From positions 1-39,063 of the forward strand of contig CALACD010000176.1 in assembly GCA_937890445.1 (NCBI GenBank): a DNA stretch of 39,063 nucleotides, in the 5' to 3' direction. The stretch comes from an uncultured Acidimicrobiia bacterium. Lineage in GTDB: Bacteria; Actinomycetota; Acidimicrobiia; Acidimicrobiales; SZUA-35. The notes beneath the pieces were generated by a model, which was given only the letters and a program-made list of their open reading frames with translations, was not told the origin of the DNA and did no database searches. Positions 26,353 through 35,858 of this stretch are shown one piece after another. Both the position numbers and the translations under genes were made by a program. The number at the start of each line of letters is the position of its first letter. Position 1 is the first letter of the stretch.

Positions 26353-27387
26353 ATGTCCCAGCCCACCAGTCGTCGACAGTTTCTGAAGCAGTCGGTGTTC
26401 ACCGGCGGAACGCTGCTTACCCTTCCCGCCGCTGCGGCATTCCTGAGCGCCTGTGGAGGCAGCTCCGAATCGAGTTCGACCGAGCTCACCCCGATGTCCT
26501 TCCAACTCGGGTGGACGAAGCTCGTGCAGTTCGGCGGCCACCTGATGGCGCTCGACCTGGGCTACTTCGAAGAGGCAGGCATCGCCGCTGAGTTCAAGTC
26601 TGGTGGCCCCGGTATCGATCCGGTTGCCGACGTCGCCGCAGGAAGTGTGCTGATGGGAGATGCCGATTCTTCTGCGCTCGTTCTCGCTCGCGACAGCGGC
26701 ATTCCGGTGAGGGGATTTGCTGCCATCTTCCAGCGTTCGCCGTTTGCGTTGATGAGCCTTGCGGCGAATCCGGTGATGTCACTCGAAGACATGGTCGGCA
26801 AGCGAATCGGACTTCCCGATGGCTATCGCCCGCAACTCGATGTGCTCTTGTCCCAGGCCGGCATCGAGCCCGCCAGTGTCACCTATGTGCCGGTGGGATT
26901 CGATCCTTCGGTGCTCAGCACCGAACAGGTCGATGGCTACATGGGCTATGCCACATCACAGGGCGTTGCGCTGCAGTCAGAAGGCATCGACATCGAAACC
27001 GTCTACCTCTCCGACCTCGGGGACAAGGGCTACGGCAATGTCTTCTTCGCGACGGACGAGACGATCGAGGAGCAAGCGGACCTTCTGGCCACCTGGCTGG
27101 CGGCCGATCTGAGGGGCTGGGAGTACGCAGTCGAGAATCCGGAAGAAATGGCCGAGCGCGTCACCGAGCTCTACGGAACGGAGACCGGCGCAGAACTCGA
27201 ACCCGAAACAGGTTCGGCATTGGCCCAGGTGGAGTTGATCCAGGGCAACCCCGATGGCCTCCTCTGGATCAACCCCGAGGTCTTCGATGCTGCGGCACAG
27301 TTGGCAGCCGACAGCGGTGCCGCAAGCAGCGTCTTGAGCTCAGAGGATCTGATGACCGAGGCAATCCTGGAGGCGGCAACCGCTTGA
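26353..27387 (+). CDS. ABC transporter substrate-binding lipoprotein, NMT1/THI5/SsuA-like
   Basis: SRRQFLKQ twin-arginine-like signal with LSACGG lipobox; FQLGWTKLVQFGGHLMALDLGYFEEAGIAAEFKSGGPGIDPVADVAAG is NMT1-like. Confidence 0.88.
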   Translation: MSQPTSRRQFLKQSVFTGGTLLTLPAAAAFLSACGGSSESSSTELTPMSFQLGWTKLVQFGGHLMALDLGYFEEAGIAAEFKSGGPGIDPVADVAAGSVLMGDADSSALVLARDSGIPVRGFAAIFQRSPFALMSLAANPVMSLEDMVGKRIGLPDGYRPQLDVLLSQAGIEPASVTYVPVGFDPSVLSTEQVDGYMGYATSQGVALQSEGIDIETVYLSDLGDKGYGNVFFATDETIEEQADLLATWLAADLRGWEYAVENPEEMAERVTELYGTETGAELEPETGSALAQVELIQGNPDGLLWINPEVFDAAAQLAADSGAASSVLSSEDLMTEAILEAATA

Positions 27388-28943
27388 TCTCCCCGGCCCC
27401 CCTTCGGCCGCCAGTTGCGCGGATAGCGGCAGGCGTTCTCCACGAGCCCGGTCGTCCACCGACGCGTTCGATGGCGGTGACGACCGCGAATGGAGTGATT
27501 GTGGCCGTCACACCCCAGGCCGACGCGGGGGAGGGCGCCGCGGACACCGACGATGTTGTCAACTCCATTGGTGGTCCGGGCTCGATCGTGCTTCCCGCGC
27601 TCGCCGACGCCCACGATCACGGGCGGGGCCTTCCCACCATTGCCTACGCAGCCGCCGATCAGGCTCTCGAGTCATGGCTTCCTGCCCTCTCGGGACACCC
27701 ATCGATCGACAGCGGCGTTCTCACTTCTGTGGCGTTGGCCAAACTGGCGCGAAGCGGCGTCGGTTCGGTCGTCCACTGCCACAACACCCAATCGTTCGAT
27801 GAGCAGGCCAGCGAGTGCGCTGCCTCCGCTCGAGCTGCTCGCGATGTGGGAGTTCGAATGGCAATGGCGATACCGCTCGCCGACCGGAACCGGCTGGGGT
27901 ACGGGCCGGACGAAGTGGTACTCGAATGCATCGATCATGCCCACCGCGCCGCGGTGGCGACGCGCTGGGCGTCTCGACCCCGATCGGTCGCAGATCAGAT
28001 GCTCCTGTTCGAGGAGGCAGCATCTGCTGTCGCCGAGACTGCTCGTGGCGGCGAGGCAGACCTCGTCAACATCCAGTACTGCCCCGTCGGACCGCAGTGG
28101 TGTTCCGATGAGTTGATGGAGGCCGTCGCCGAGGCATCAGCGGTATCTGGCCGCCGCGTCCACATGCATCTGTTCGAGACTCGATACCAGAAGGAATGGG
28201 CCGAAGCCCACTACCCCGGCGGACTCCTGCACCATCTCGATGCGATCGGGCTGCTCAGCGACCGGCTCACCGTCGCTCACGGGGTATGGCTCGACGACAG
28301 CGAACTCGAGATGCTCGCGGAACGGCGTGTCATCGTGTCGATCAACACCTCGTCGAACCTGCGGCTGCGTTCTGGGCAGGCCGACGTTGCTCGCATGCGC
28401 CGGCTCGGTGTCCGGGTCGCGTTCGGACTCGACGGCATGTCGCTCGACGACGACGAGGGCGCCTTGCGCGAGCTTCAATTGGCCCATCTCCTGAATGCTC
28501 CGGTTGGGCTCGAATCCGGGCTCGCGGCCGGCGACGTGTTGTCTGCTGCGACCTCGGTCGGCCCGGCTGCGGTGAGCGGTGATGGTCAATGGGGTCGGAT
28601 CACATCGGGAGCGCCGGCCGACCTCATGGTCATCGACGGCGATCCGTTGACCGCCGACTTCGTCGACGCCGCAGCGGCCGACATCGACGCGCTCCTCCTC
28701 ACCAGAGCCCGAGCTCGTAACGTCACCGACCTCATCGTCGCAGGTCGAGCGGTCGTTGAACACGGGAAGGTGCTCGGCGTGGACGAGGAAGCGCTGACCG
28801 CCGAAATGATGGACCGGGCGAAGACTGCTCGACCAGCGATCGAGTTGCTCGCCCCTGTCGTGGCTGCCTACCAAGACGGGCTCCGTACGTTCTACCTCGC
28901 CGGGGGGCATCGAGCGCCGGCCTGCTCGGGGTCTCGAGCATGA
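27384..28943 (+). CDS. Amidohydrolase-superfamily (ATZ/TRZ-like) hydrolase/deaminase
   Basis: VLPALADAHDHGRGL, RVHMHLFET, LTVAHGVWLDDSELEMLAERRVIVSINTSSNLRLRSG, VAFGLDGMSLDDDEGAL. TTG start overlaps the upstream TGA. Confidence 0.8.
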   Translation: MISPAPLRPPVARIAAGVLHEPGRPPTRSMAVTTANGVIVAVTPQADAGEGAADTDDVVNSIGGPGSIVLPALADAHDHGRGLPTIAYAAADQALESWLPALSGHPSIDSGVLTSVALAKLARSGVGSVVHCHNTQSFDEQASECAASARAARDVGVRMAMAIPLADRNRLGYGPDEVVLECIDHAHRAAVATRWASRPRSVADQMLLFEEAASAVAETARGGEADLVNIQYCPVGPQWCSDELMEAVAEASAVSGRRVHMHLFETRYQKEWAEAHYPGGLLHHLDAIGLLSDRLTVAHGVWLDDSELEMLAERRVIVSINTSSNLRLRSGQADVARMRRLGVRVAFGLDGMSLDDDEGALRELQLAHLLNAPVGLESGLAAGDVLSAATSVGPAAVSGDGQWGRITSGAPADLMVIDGDPLTADFVDAAAADIDALLLTRARARNVTDLIVAGRAVVEHGKVLGVDEEALTAEMMDRAKTARPAIELLAPVVAAYQDGLRTFYLAGGHRAPACSGSRA

Positions 28944-29749
28944 GCGATCAGCACGTACTCCTCGAGAACGTCTCGAAGCGCTTCGACATGCGCAAGGACA
29001 GCGTCCTTGCCCTGTCGGATGTCTCGCTCTCGCTCCGTCGCGGTGAGTTCGTCGCTCTCATCGGGCCGAGCGGCTGTGGAAAGTCGACGCTCCTTCGGCT
29101 GTTGGCGGACATCGCCGATCCCAGCGCGGGATCGATCCGTGTCGGTGGCCGCTCGCCCCGGGACGCTCGGCTCGCGCACCGGATCGGTTTCGTCTTCCAG
29201 GATCCGACGCTGCTTCCGTGGCGGACCGTTCTCGACAACGTGAAGCTGCCCATCAAGATCGCACGCGGTCGAGCTGAGCACGGATCGGCATCACCCGAGG
29301 AACTGCTCGAGCTCGTCGGACTGGGCGGCTTCGAGAACGCCCACCCGTCGCAACTGTCGGGCGGCATGCGTCAGCGTGTGGCCATCGCTCGAGCGCTGGC
29401 CCTCACTCCAGAGCTGCTGCTCCTCGACGAGCCATTCGGCGCGCTCGACGAGATCAGTCGTCAACATCTCAATCTCGAGATGCTCCGAATCTGGACCGAG
29501 ACCGGTACTACGGCAGTTCTGGTCACACACGCCATCAGCGAGGCCGTGCTGATGGCCGATCGGATCGTCGTTCTGTCCCCCCGGCCGGGACGAGTGACCG
29601 GAATCGTCGAAGTCGATCTTCCACGACCGCGGACGCTGGACCTCATGCAGACGCAGGAGTTCTTCCGTCTCGAGAACGCGGTGCGCTCGGCCCTCTTCGG
29701 CACAGTCGAGGCGACCGAAGATCCGGCTCCCTTGGAGGCCCATCAATGA
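28940..29749 (+). CDS. ABC transporter ATP-binding protein (SsuB/TauB/NrtD-like)
   Basis: LIGPSGCGKSTLLRLLADI, QLSGGMRQRVAIARALALTPELLLLDEPFGALDEISR. ATGA overlap with the upstream gene. Confidence 0.93.
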   Translation: MSDQHVLLENVSKRFDMRKDSVLALSDVSLSLRRGEFVALIGPSGCGKSTLLRLLADIADPSAGSIRVGGRSPRDARLAHRIGFVFQDPTLLPWRTVLDNVKLPIKIARGRAEHGSASPEELLELVGLGGFENAHPSQLSGGMRQRVAIARALALTPELLLLDEPFGALDEISRQHLNLEMLRIWTETGTTAVLVTHAISEAVLMADRIVVLSPRPGRVTGIVEVDLPRPRTLDLMQTQEFFRLENAVRSALFGTVEATEDPAPLEAHQ

Positions 29750-30606
29750 CGATGTCGCTCTCGTCGCTGAGCCCACCAGTTGCCGACCGTTCGGTCCGTT
29801 CGCGTCCGGCCATGATCGGCCGCGGCCGACACCTCGTGGCCCTGATGATTCGCTGGCTGCCGGCGTTGCTGTTGATCATTGGCCTGCTGGCCCTCTGGGA
29901 GTGGGCGGGCCAGGCAGGACGGCTCCCGATCTCGGTTCCCGCTCCGTCGGCGATCGGCACCGAGTTCTCCGACAGTCGAGACATGCTGTGGTTCCACACG
30001 GCTCCGACGCTCTCCGCTGCGGCCAAGGGTTTCGTCGCTGCCGCCGTCAGCGCCTTCGTCCTCGGGATGGTCGTCGCCTTCCGTCCACGACTTGCGGGAC
30101 CGGTCTACCAAACGTCGGTGATCGTGTCGTCCGTCCCGCTGGTCGCACTCACACCGGTGCTGGTTCTCTGGCTCGACCGAGGAGACACCGTCCGCACCAC
30201 GGTCGCAGCCCTCGCCGGCTTCTTTCCGATCCTCGTCGGCTGTGTGCAGGGGTTCGGCGCTCGCGACTCCGGGCGCGAAGAGCTGTTCCTCGTCTTGTCG
30301 GCCGGAACCTGGCAGCGGTTCACGTCGTTGACGCTTCCTTCGTCGTTGCCCTACGTGTTCGCCGGGTTGAAGGCAGCGGCTGCTTCGGCAGTACTCGGAG
30401 CGATCATCGCCGAGTGGAGCGGCGGTGGTGGCACGCGCGGGTTGGGCCAGATGATGACGAATGCACTGTTCGGTTTCAACGTCCCGCGGACCTGGCTGAC
30501 GATCGCCACGGCTGCATTCCTGGCCGTCGGCGCCTACGCCATCGTTGCAACGGCAGAGAGATTGGTCGTCCGCTGGGATCACGACACTGCAGGAGTCGAA
30601 CGATGA
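29746..30606 (+). CDS. ABC transporter permease (SsuC-like), first copy
   Basis: TM protein with LPSSLPYVFAGLKAAAASAVLGAIIAEWSGGGGTRGLGQMM (EAA-like loop). ATGA overlap. Confidence 0.9.
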   Translation: MTMSLSSLSPPVADRSVRSRPAMIGRGRHLVALMIRWLPALLLIIGLLALWEWAGQAGRLPISVPAPSAIGTEFSDSRDMLWFHTAPTLSAAAKGFVAAAVSAFVLGMVVAFRPRLAGPVYQTSVIVSSVPLVALTPVLVLWLDRGDTVRTTVAALAGFFPILVGCVQGFGARDSGREELFLVLSAGTWQRFTSLTLPSSLPYVFAGLKAAAASAVLGAIIAEWSGGGGTRGLGQMMTNALFGFNVPRTWLTIATAAFLAVGAYAIVATAERLVVRWDHDTAGVER

Positions 30607-31442
30607 GCGCCGCCATCGCTCGTCCAGGCATCGGGGATCGCCCCACTGACGGTGGAGCCGGTTCGGCCTCGAACCGGCTCTTGCGACGCCTCGGGAGATC
30701 GTCGTTGTTGATCGGCACCTCCGTTGGTGCAGTGCTCCTCGTGTGGTGGGCGCTGTTGGCCATCCTCGACGTGCCGTCCTACTTCATGCCTGGCCCAGGG
30801 CCGACGTTGCAGACGCTCATCAGCGACCGTTCCGAACTGGCATCTCATGCTCGGGTGACGTTGCTCGGAACCGGTGCCGGTGTTGGCGTCGCCACTGTCT
30901 TCGCCGTCGGGCTCGCCATGGTCTTCGTGTCGTCGGCTCATCTGGAACGGGCGTTGCTTCCGCTGGCCATCACCTTCCGAAGCATTCCCATCGTCGCGAT
31001 CGCCCCGCTCGTCACACTGATCGTCGGGCGGGGCTTCGCCACCAGCATCGTGTGCGTCACGATTGTCTGCTTCTTCCCGATCCTGGTGAACACAGCTCGC
31101 GGCCTCCGGGCCGCCACACCCGAGATGCACGAACTGATGCGGGTCAGTGGAGCGACTCGGCTGCAGAGCTTCCGGTACGTCCGCTTCCCGGTCATGACGC
31201 CATATCTCTTCGCCGGGCTCCGAAGCGCGGCCGCCGTCGCAGTGCTCGGCGCGATGTTGGCGGAATGGCTGACCGGCCAGCAGGGCCTGGGGTACCTGCT
31301 CATCGCCGCCGTCGCTCTTCGGGACAACGAGTTGCTGTGGTCGGTCGTGATCGTCTCCTCGGCGTGCTCGCTTGCCTTCTTCGCAATCATGCAGGCCGTG
31401 GAACGGTTGTTCGTGGACTGGTCGACAGGAGAACGTTCATGA
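30603..31442 (+). CDS. ABC transporter permease (SsuC-like), second copy
   Basis: In frame with supplied ORF 29901..31442; real start ATG 30603 (ATGA overlap). FPVMTPYLFAGLRSAAAVAVLGAMLAEWLTGQQGLGYLL. Confidence 0.9.
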   Translation: MSAAIARPGIGDRPTDGGAGSASNRLLRRLGRSSLLIGTSVGAVLLVWWALLAILDVPSYFMPGPGPTLQTLISDRSELASHARVTLLGTGAGVGVATVFAVGLAMVFVSSAHLERALLPLAITFRSIPIVAIAPLVTLIVGRGFATSIVCVTIVCFFPILVNTARGLRAATPEMHELMRVSGATRLQSFRYVRFPVMTPYLFAGLRSAAAVAVLGAMLAEWLTGQQGLGYLLIAAVALRDNELLWSVVIVSSACSLAFFAIMQAVERLFVDWSTGERS

Positions 31443-33154
31443 GCGTTGGCAAACCGACCTCGGTCCCCCGCGGCCGCCCCCTCGGCCCGTCGGTCTTTCC
31501 GCCGCCCGAGAGCCTTCGTCCGACGCTTCGAGGCACCCACGGTCTGGTCGTCGCAGGGAACCCACTGGCCTCCCAGATCGCCGCCGCGGTGCTCGAGGCA
31601 GGCGGCAACGCCATCGACGCCGGTGTCAGCGGCAGCTTGGCGCTGACCGTCGTGCAGCCCGACATGTGCAGCCTCGGCGGTATCGCCCCCATCGTGTTCC
31701 GTCGGGCCGGTGAGCAGACCGTCCACAGCGTGGCCGGCGTGGGAACCTGGAGCGCCTCGGCCTCCATCGACGCCTTCCGGGCCCGGCACGGCGACACGAT
31801 GCCGCCGGGCGTCGCCTCCACGGTGGTCCCCGCGGCCCCCGCCGCCTTCATCGCTGCTCTGCGGGCTGCTGGTACCTGGCGCTTTCACGAGGTGGCGGCC
31901 ATGGCGATAGAACTGGCGGCTGACGGGTTCCCCGTCGATCCCACCCTGGCCGCCGGGCTCGATTTCTTCGGCCAGGTCTTCAAGCAGTGGTCGTCGACCA
32001 CCGACATCTACTGGCCTGACGGGGCGCCGGCACCCACGGGCTCGTTGCTGCGACAACCCGACCTTGCTGCCGTTCTGTCGGAACTGGCCGCCGCCGATGC
32101 TCGCGAGCCGGACCGCGACCGTGGGCTCACCGCAGCCCATCGGGCGTTCTACGAAGGCCGGATCGCCGAGACCATGGTCGACTTCGTGACCGCGGGCGGA
32201 GGGTTCCTCACCCTCGAAGACATGGCAACGTTCTCCGCCGACATCGCCGAGACCCCGTCGCGTCGCTATCGCGACATGGTGGTTCACGCCCCGCATGCAT
32301 GGACCCAAGGGCCGTTGCTTCTCCAAGCGCTGGCCATCCTGGAGACCTTCGATCTCGCTGCGTTGTCCCCCGGTTCGGCCGACCTCCTCCACCTCATCAC
32401 CGAAGCGATCACCCTGGCCGCTGGTGATCGCGAGCGGTACTACGGCGATCCGGACTTCGTCGACGTCCCTCTCGAGTGGCTCCTCTCTGACGAGCACGCA
32501 AAGGAACGAGCGGCCCAGATCACCGCGGACGCTTCGCTGCCGAACGTCGCAGGATTCACCGGCGACGCCATTCGCTCGACCACCCATCTCTCGGTGGTCG
32601 ACGCTGCAGGCAACGCCTTCTCGACCGCCCCCAGCGACACGATGTCGCTCGCTCCCGTCGTTCCCGGACTGGGCTTCATTGTTTCGCCTCGCGGTATCCA
32701 GAGCCGTCTCGATCCCGACCATCCAGCCTCGCTCGAACCCGGGAAGCGACCTCGCATCACCCCGGCACCGGTGATTGCCTTCGACCGCGACGGCCAGCCG
32801 TGGGCGCTCTCGTGCCCCGGCGGCGACGTCATCCTGCAGGCGATCCTCCAAGTCATCGTCTCGGCCGTCGATCACTCCATGACCCCTCAGCAAGCGGTCG
32901 AGGCCCCTCGCATCTGCGCCCTCACGTTCCCCAACTCCTTCCACCCCCATCAACAGATCGATGGCCAGCTCTGCGTCGAGGGCCGCATCGACGAAGCCGT
33001 TCGCATCGATCTGGAAAACAGGGGTCACCACGTCCAGGACTGGCCCGACTGGGAGTTCGATGCGGGGAGCGTCGCCCTCGTCCGTGCTCTCCCCAACGGG
33101 ACGCTCGAGGCCGGGGCCGACCCGCGTCGGGCAGCTCACACCGCCGGCCGTTGA
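31439..33154 (+). CDS. Gamma-glutamyltransferase-family Ntn hydrolase
   Basis: In frame with supplied ORF 30743..33154; start ATG 31439. THGLVVAGNPLASQIAAAVLEAGGNAIDAGVSGSLALTVVQPDMCSLGG; putative processing/catalytic Thr in STTHLSVVDAAGNAFS. Confidence 0.88.
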   Translation: MSVGKPTSVPRGRPLGPSVFPPPESLRPTLRGTHGLVVAGNPLASQIAAAVLEAGGNAIDAGVSGSLALTVVQPDMCSLGGIAPIVFRRAGEQTVHSVAGVGTWSASASIDAFRARHGDTMPPGVASTVVPAAPAAFIAALRAAGTWRFHEVAAMAIELAADGFPVDPTLAAGLDFFGQVFKQWSSTTDIYWPDGAPAPTGSLLRQPDLAAVLSELAAADAREPDRDRGLTAAHRAFYEGRIAETMVDFVTAGGGFLTLEDMATFSADIAETPSRRYRDMVVHAPHAWTQGPLLLQALAILETFDLAALSPGSADLLHLITEAITLAAGDRERYYGDPDFVDVPLEWLLSDEHAKERAAQITADASLPNVAGFTGDAIRSTTHLSVVDAAGNAFSTAPSDTMSLAPVVPGLGFIVSPRGIQSRLDPDHPASLEPGKRPRITPAPVIAFDRDGQPWALSCPGGDVILQAILQVIVSAVDHSMTPQQAVEAPRICALTFPNSFHPHQQIDGQLCVEGRIDEAVRIDLENRGHHVQDWPDWEFDAGSVALVRALPNGTLEAGADPRRAAHTAGR

Positions 33155-33217
33155 CGTCCATGGCCACTCCACTCGACCCGCTCACCAACTTCGCTTCACG
33201 AAGGAGACCCAAACCAC

Positions 33218-33955
33218 ATGATCATCGATGCCTACAACTGCGTCTGGGGGACGGCCGGATCCTCCGACTACCTCACGCACACGCCCCGAACGGCCGAAGC
33301 GTTGATGGCAGTGATGGACGCGCAAGGGGTGGACATGGCGGTCATCACCGGACTCGGTCAGATGATGGACAACGACTACCTGATCGAGGCCTGTGCTGCC
33401 TATCCCGACCGCTTCGTTGGGATGGGCCAAGCCGATCCGCGCAAGCCCGACGCCCTCGATTCGATTCGCTCGTTCGCCGAGCATCCGGGAATGAAGGCCC
33501 TCAAGCTCCACCCGACGATGCACGGGTACCACGTCTGTGACCACGGCCTTCTCGACCCGATCTTCGATCTGGCTGCCCAGCTCGGCTTGGTGGTGTTGGT
33601 CAACGCCCTCGACGATCCGTTCTGTGCTCCTCTGTCGATCGAGGAGATCGCTCGCAACTTTCCGACGGTTCCAACCCTCATCGCCCATTCGGGCGTCATC
33701 TGGAACGTGATGGAGGCGATCCTCGTTGCCGGGCGAACCTCCAATCTCTATCTCGAGACCTCCGCCACCCAGCTCATCGACGTCGAGACCATGTACCGAA
33801 TGGTCGGTCCCGAGAAGATCGTGATGGGCACCGACTGGCCCTGTTTCGACTTCGAACTGGAGATGCTCAAGCTCAGCAAAGCCGTGCCCGATGATGAGGC
33901 GAGACAGGCGATCATGGGCGACAACCTGGCCAACCTGTTGGGGATGGCGTCATGA
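33218..33955 (+). CDS. Amidohydrolase-2-like protein lacking HxH (paralogue 1)
   Basis: MIIDAYNCVWG...KLHPTMHGYHVCDHGLLDPIFDLAA...LIAHSGVIWN...VMGTDWP. Preceded by GAAGGAGA. Confidence 0.8.
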   Translation: MIIDAYNCVWGTAGSSDYLTHTPRTAEALMAVMDAQGVDMAVITGLGQMMDNDYLIEACAAYPDRFVGMGQADPRKPDALDSIRSFAEHPGMKALKLHPTMHGYHVCDHGLLDPIFDLAAQLGLVVLVNALDDPFCAPLSIEEIARNFPTVPTLIAHSGVIWNVMEAILVAGRTSNLYLETSATQLIDVETMYRMVGPEKIVMGTDWPCFDFELEMLKLSKAVPDDEARQAIMGDNLANLLGMAS

Positions 33956-34698
33956 TCGTCGACGCCTACAACAACACCTGGGTCGTGGAGAACTCCTCGA
34001 GTTTCCTCGGCGGCGACGAGTTCGGGGTCGACCGTCTCATCGAGGTGATGGACGCTGGCGGTGTCGACATGGCCATGGCCACCTCGCTCGGGCAACTGCC
34101 GGACAACGACTACATCGCCGACTGCGTCCGCCGATACCCCGACCGGATCTTCGGGTTCTCGGTGGTCGATCCTCGTCGACCGGATGCCGTCGACGAGGTG
34201 CACCGGACCGCTGAACTCGGTTTGGTCGGCGTGAAGCTCCATCCGACCATGCACGGTTACCACGTCTGTGACCATGGCCTGCTCGATCCCGTCTTCCGGG
34301 CCTGCGCCGACACCGGCCAGGCTGTGCTCTTCAATGCTTTGGATGATGCCTTCTGCGCTCCTCTCGGAATGGAAGAGATCGCTCGCGGCTTCCCCGAGGT
34401 GCCCACCCTCATCGCCCACATGGGAACCGTCTGGAACACCACCGAGGCGATCCTTGTCGCTGGGCGCACGCCGAACATCTACCTGGAGACGTCGAGCACG
34501 CAGTTGCTCGAGGTTCGCACGGCCTATGACCAGTTGGGTCCGGACCGACTCGTCATGGGCACGGACTGGCCGGCCAGCCACATGGACCTGGAGCGGATGA
34601 AGATTGCCCGAGCCATTCCCGACGCCGATGACCGAGCCAAGGTCGAGGGCGCCAATCTGTCCGCGCTGTTGGGCTTGTCCGTAGGGAGCGACGCATGA
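33952..34698 (+). CDS. Amidohydrolase-2-like protein lacking HxH (paralogue 2)
   Basis: MIVDAYNNTWV...KLHPTMHGYHVCDHGLLDPVF...LIAHMGTVWN...VMGTDWP. Clearly similar to the preceding gene; ATGA overlap. Confidence 0.82.
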   Translation: MIVDAYNNTWVVENSSSFLGGDEFGVDRLIEVMDAGGVDMAMATSLGQLPDNDYIADCVRRYPDRIFGFSVVDPRRPDAVDEVHRTAELGLVGVKLHPTMHGYHVCDHGLLDPVFRACADTGQAVLFNALDDAFCAPLGMEEIARGFPEVPTLIAHMGTVWNTTEAILVAGRTPNIYLETSSTQLLEVRTAYDQLGPDRLVMGTDWPASHMDLERMKIARAIPDADDRAKVEGANLSALLGLSVGSDA

Positions 34699-35858
34699 CG
34701 ATCGATCTCGGACGAACCATTGCCGACACGGCAGCCCTTGTCGCCATCGACAGTCAGAATCCTGGCCCCCAAGAAGGTGAGTGCGCAGCTTGGGTAGCCG
34801 ACCGGTTGGGCGGAATGGGCCTGGCCGTCGAACAACAGCGGGTCGAGGATGGGCGACACAACCTGATCTCGACACTGCCCGGCTCGGGGGAAGCGCCCCG
34901 CCTCGTGCTCCTGGCCCACCTCGACACGGTCCCGTTCGGGGATTCGTGGAGTGTCAAGCCACTCGGGGGCGACATCCGCGACGGGAACCTGTACGGCAGA
35001 GGTTCATGTGACATGAAGGCCGGCCTGGCCCTGGCCCTCAACCTCTTCGAGGAACTGTCCACGTCAGGAGTACCGCTGCGGGGAGATCTGGTGCTCTGCG
35101 CCACCGTCGACGAGGAGTCCCCGCACATGGCCGGCGCACACGCCTTGGTGCACCAGGGCCTGGTCGGTGACAACGACCAGGTCTTGGCACTGGAACCGAC
35201 GGGATGTCGCTTGCGAATCGCACAAGTCGGTTTGCGGTGGCTGGAGGTCACGGTCAACGGGCGCCAATGTCACGCCGGTCGATCGGTGTTGGGCATCGAT
35301 GCCAACCATGTGATGGCGCGTGTGATCGAACGCGTCAAGGCGTTGATCGCAGGCCTCGGCGTTGACGATCCGCTTCTGGGCCCGACGCAGGTGACGTGCG
35401 GAACCCTCGGGGGAGGCGTTGCGACCAACGTCGTTCCCGGCTCGAGCCGGGCGACCTTCGATGTCCGGCTGGTTCCTCCCTTCACGCCCGACTCGATCGC
35501 CGAACTGATCGAACCGGTCGTCGCTGCCACGGTCGCCGAGTTCCCGGGAGCGACCTACGAGTTCGGGGGCCTGGGTGCTGCCCGCCCTCCCGTGTATGCG
35601 AGCGAGGACGCTCATCTGGTGAAGGGTCTCCGCCGCTCGTTCCAGTCCGTCACGGGACGCCCGTTGGAGAGCGGTGGCGCCGATGGTCACGAGGCCTACA
35701 CCGACGCCTCCATGATCTCGGCCCTCACCGGCAACGACGGCTGCACGGTGTTCGGTCCGGGCTCGTCCGACGTCGCCCACACGGTCGACGAGTTCGTACC
35801 GCTGGACGACATCGAACTGGTCGCCGGTGTCCTCAACGACTTGGTGGCGAATTGGTGA
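34695..35858 (+). CDS. M20-family metallohydrolase (ArgE/DapE/CPG2-like)
   Basis: VLLAHLDTVPFGDSWSVKPLGGDIRDGNLYGRGSCDMKAGLAL, CATVDEESPHMAGAHAL, QCHAGRSVLGIDANHV. ATGA overlap. Confidence 0.9.
   Translation: MTIDLGRTIADTAALVAIDSQNPGPQEGECAAWVADRLGGMGLAVEQQRVEDGRHNLISTLPGSGEAPRLVLLAHLDTVPFGDSWSVKPLGGDIRDGNLYGRGSCDMKAGLALALNLFEELSTSGVPLRGDLVLCATVDEESPHMAGAHALVHQGLVGDNDQVLALEPTGCRLRIAQVGLRWLEVTVNGRQCHAGRSVLGIDANHVMARVIERVKALIAGLGVDDPLLGPTQVTCGTLGGGVATNVVPGSSRATFDVRLVPPFTPDSIAELIEPVVAATVAEFPGATYEFGGLGAARPPVYASEDAHLVKGLRRSFQSVTGRPLESGGADGHEAYTDASMISALTGNDGCTVFGPGSSDVAHTVDEFVPLDDIELVAGVLNDLVANW

Noticed and set aside
30938-33172. 744-aa minus-strand ORF antisense to the permease and GGT genes
   Set aside because: Shadow ORF opposite strongly supported plus-strand genes.
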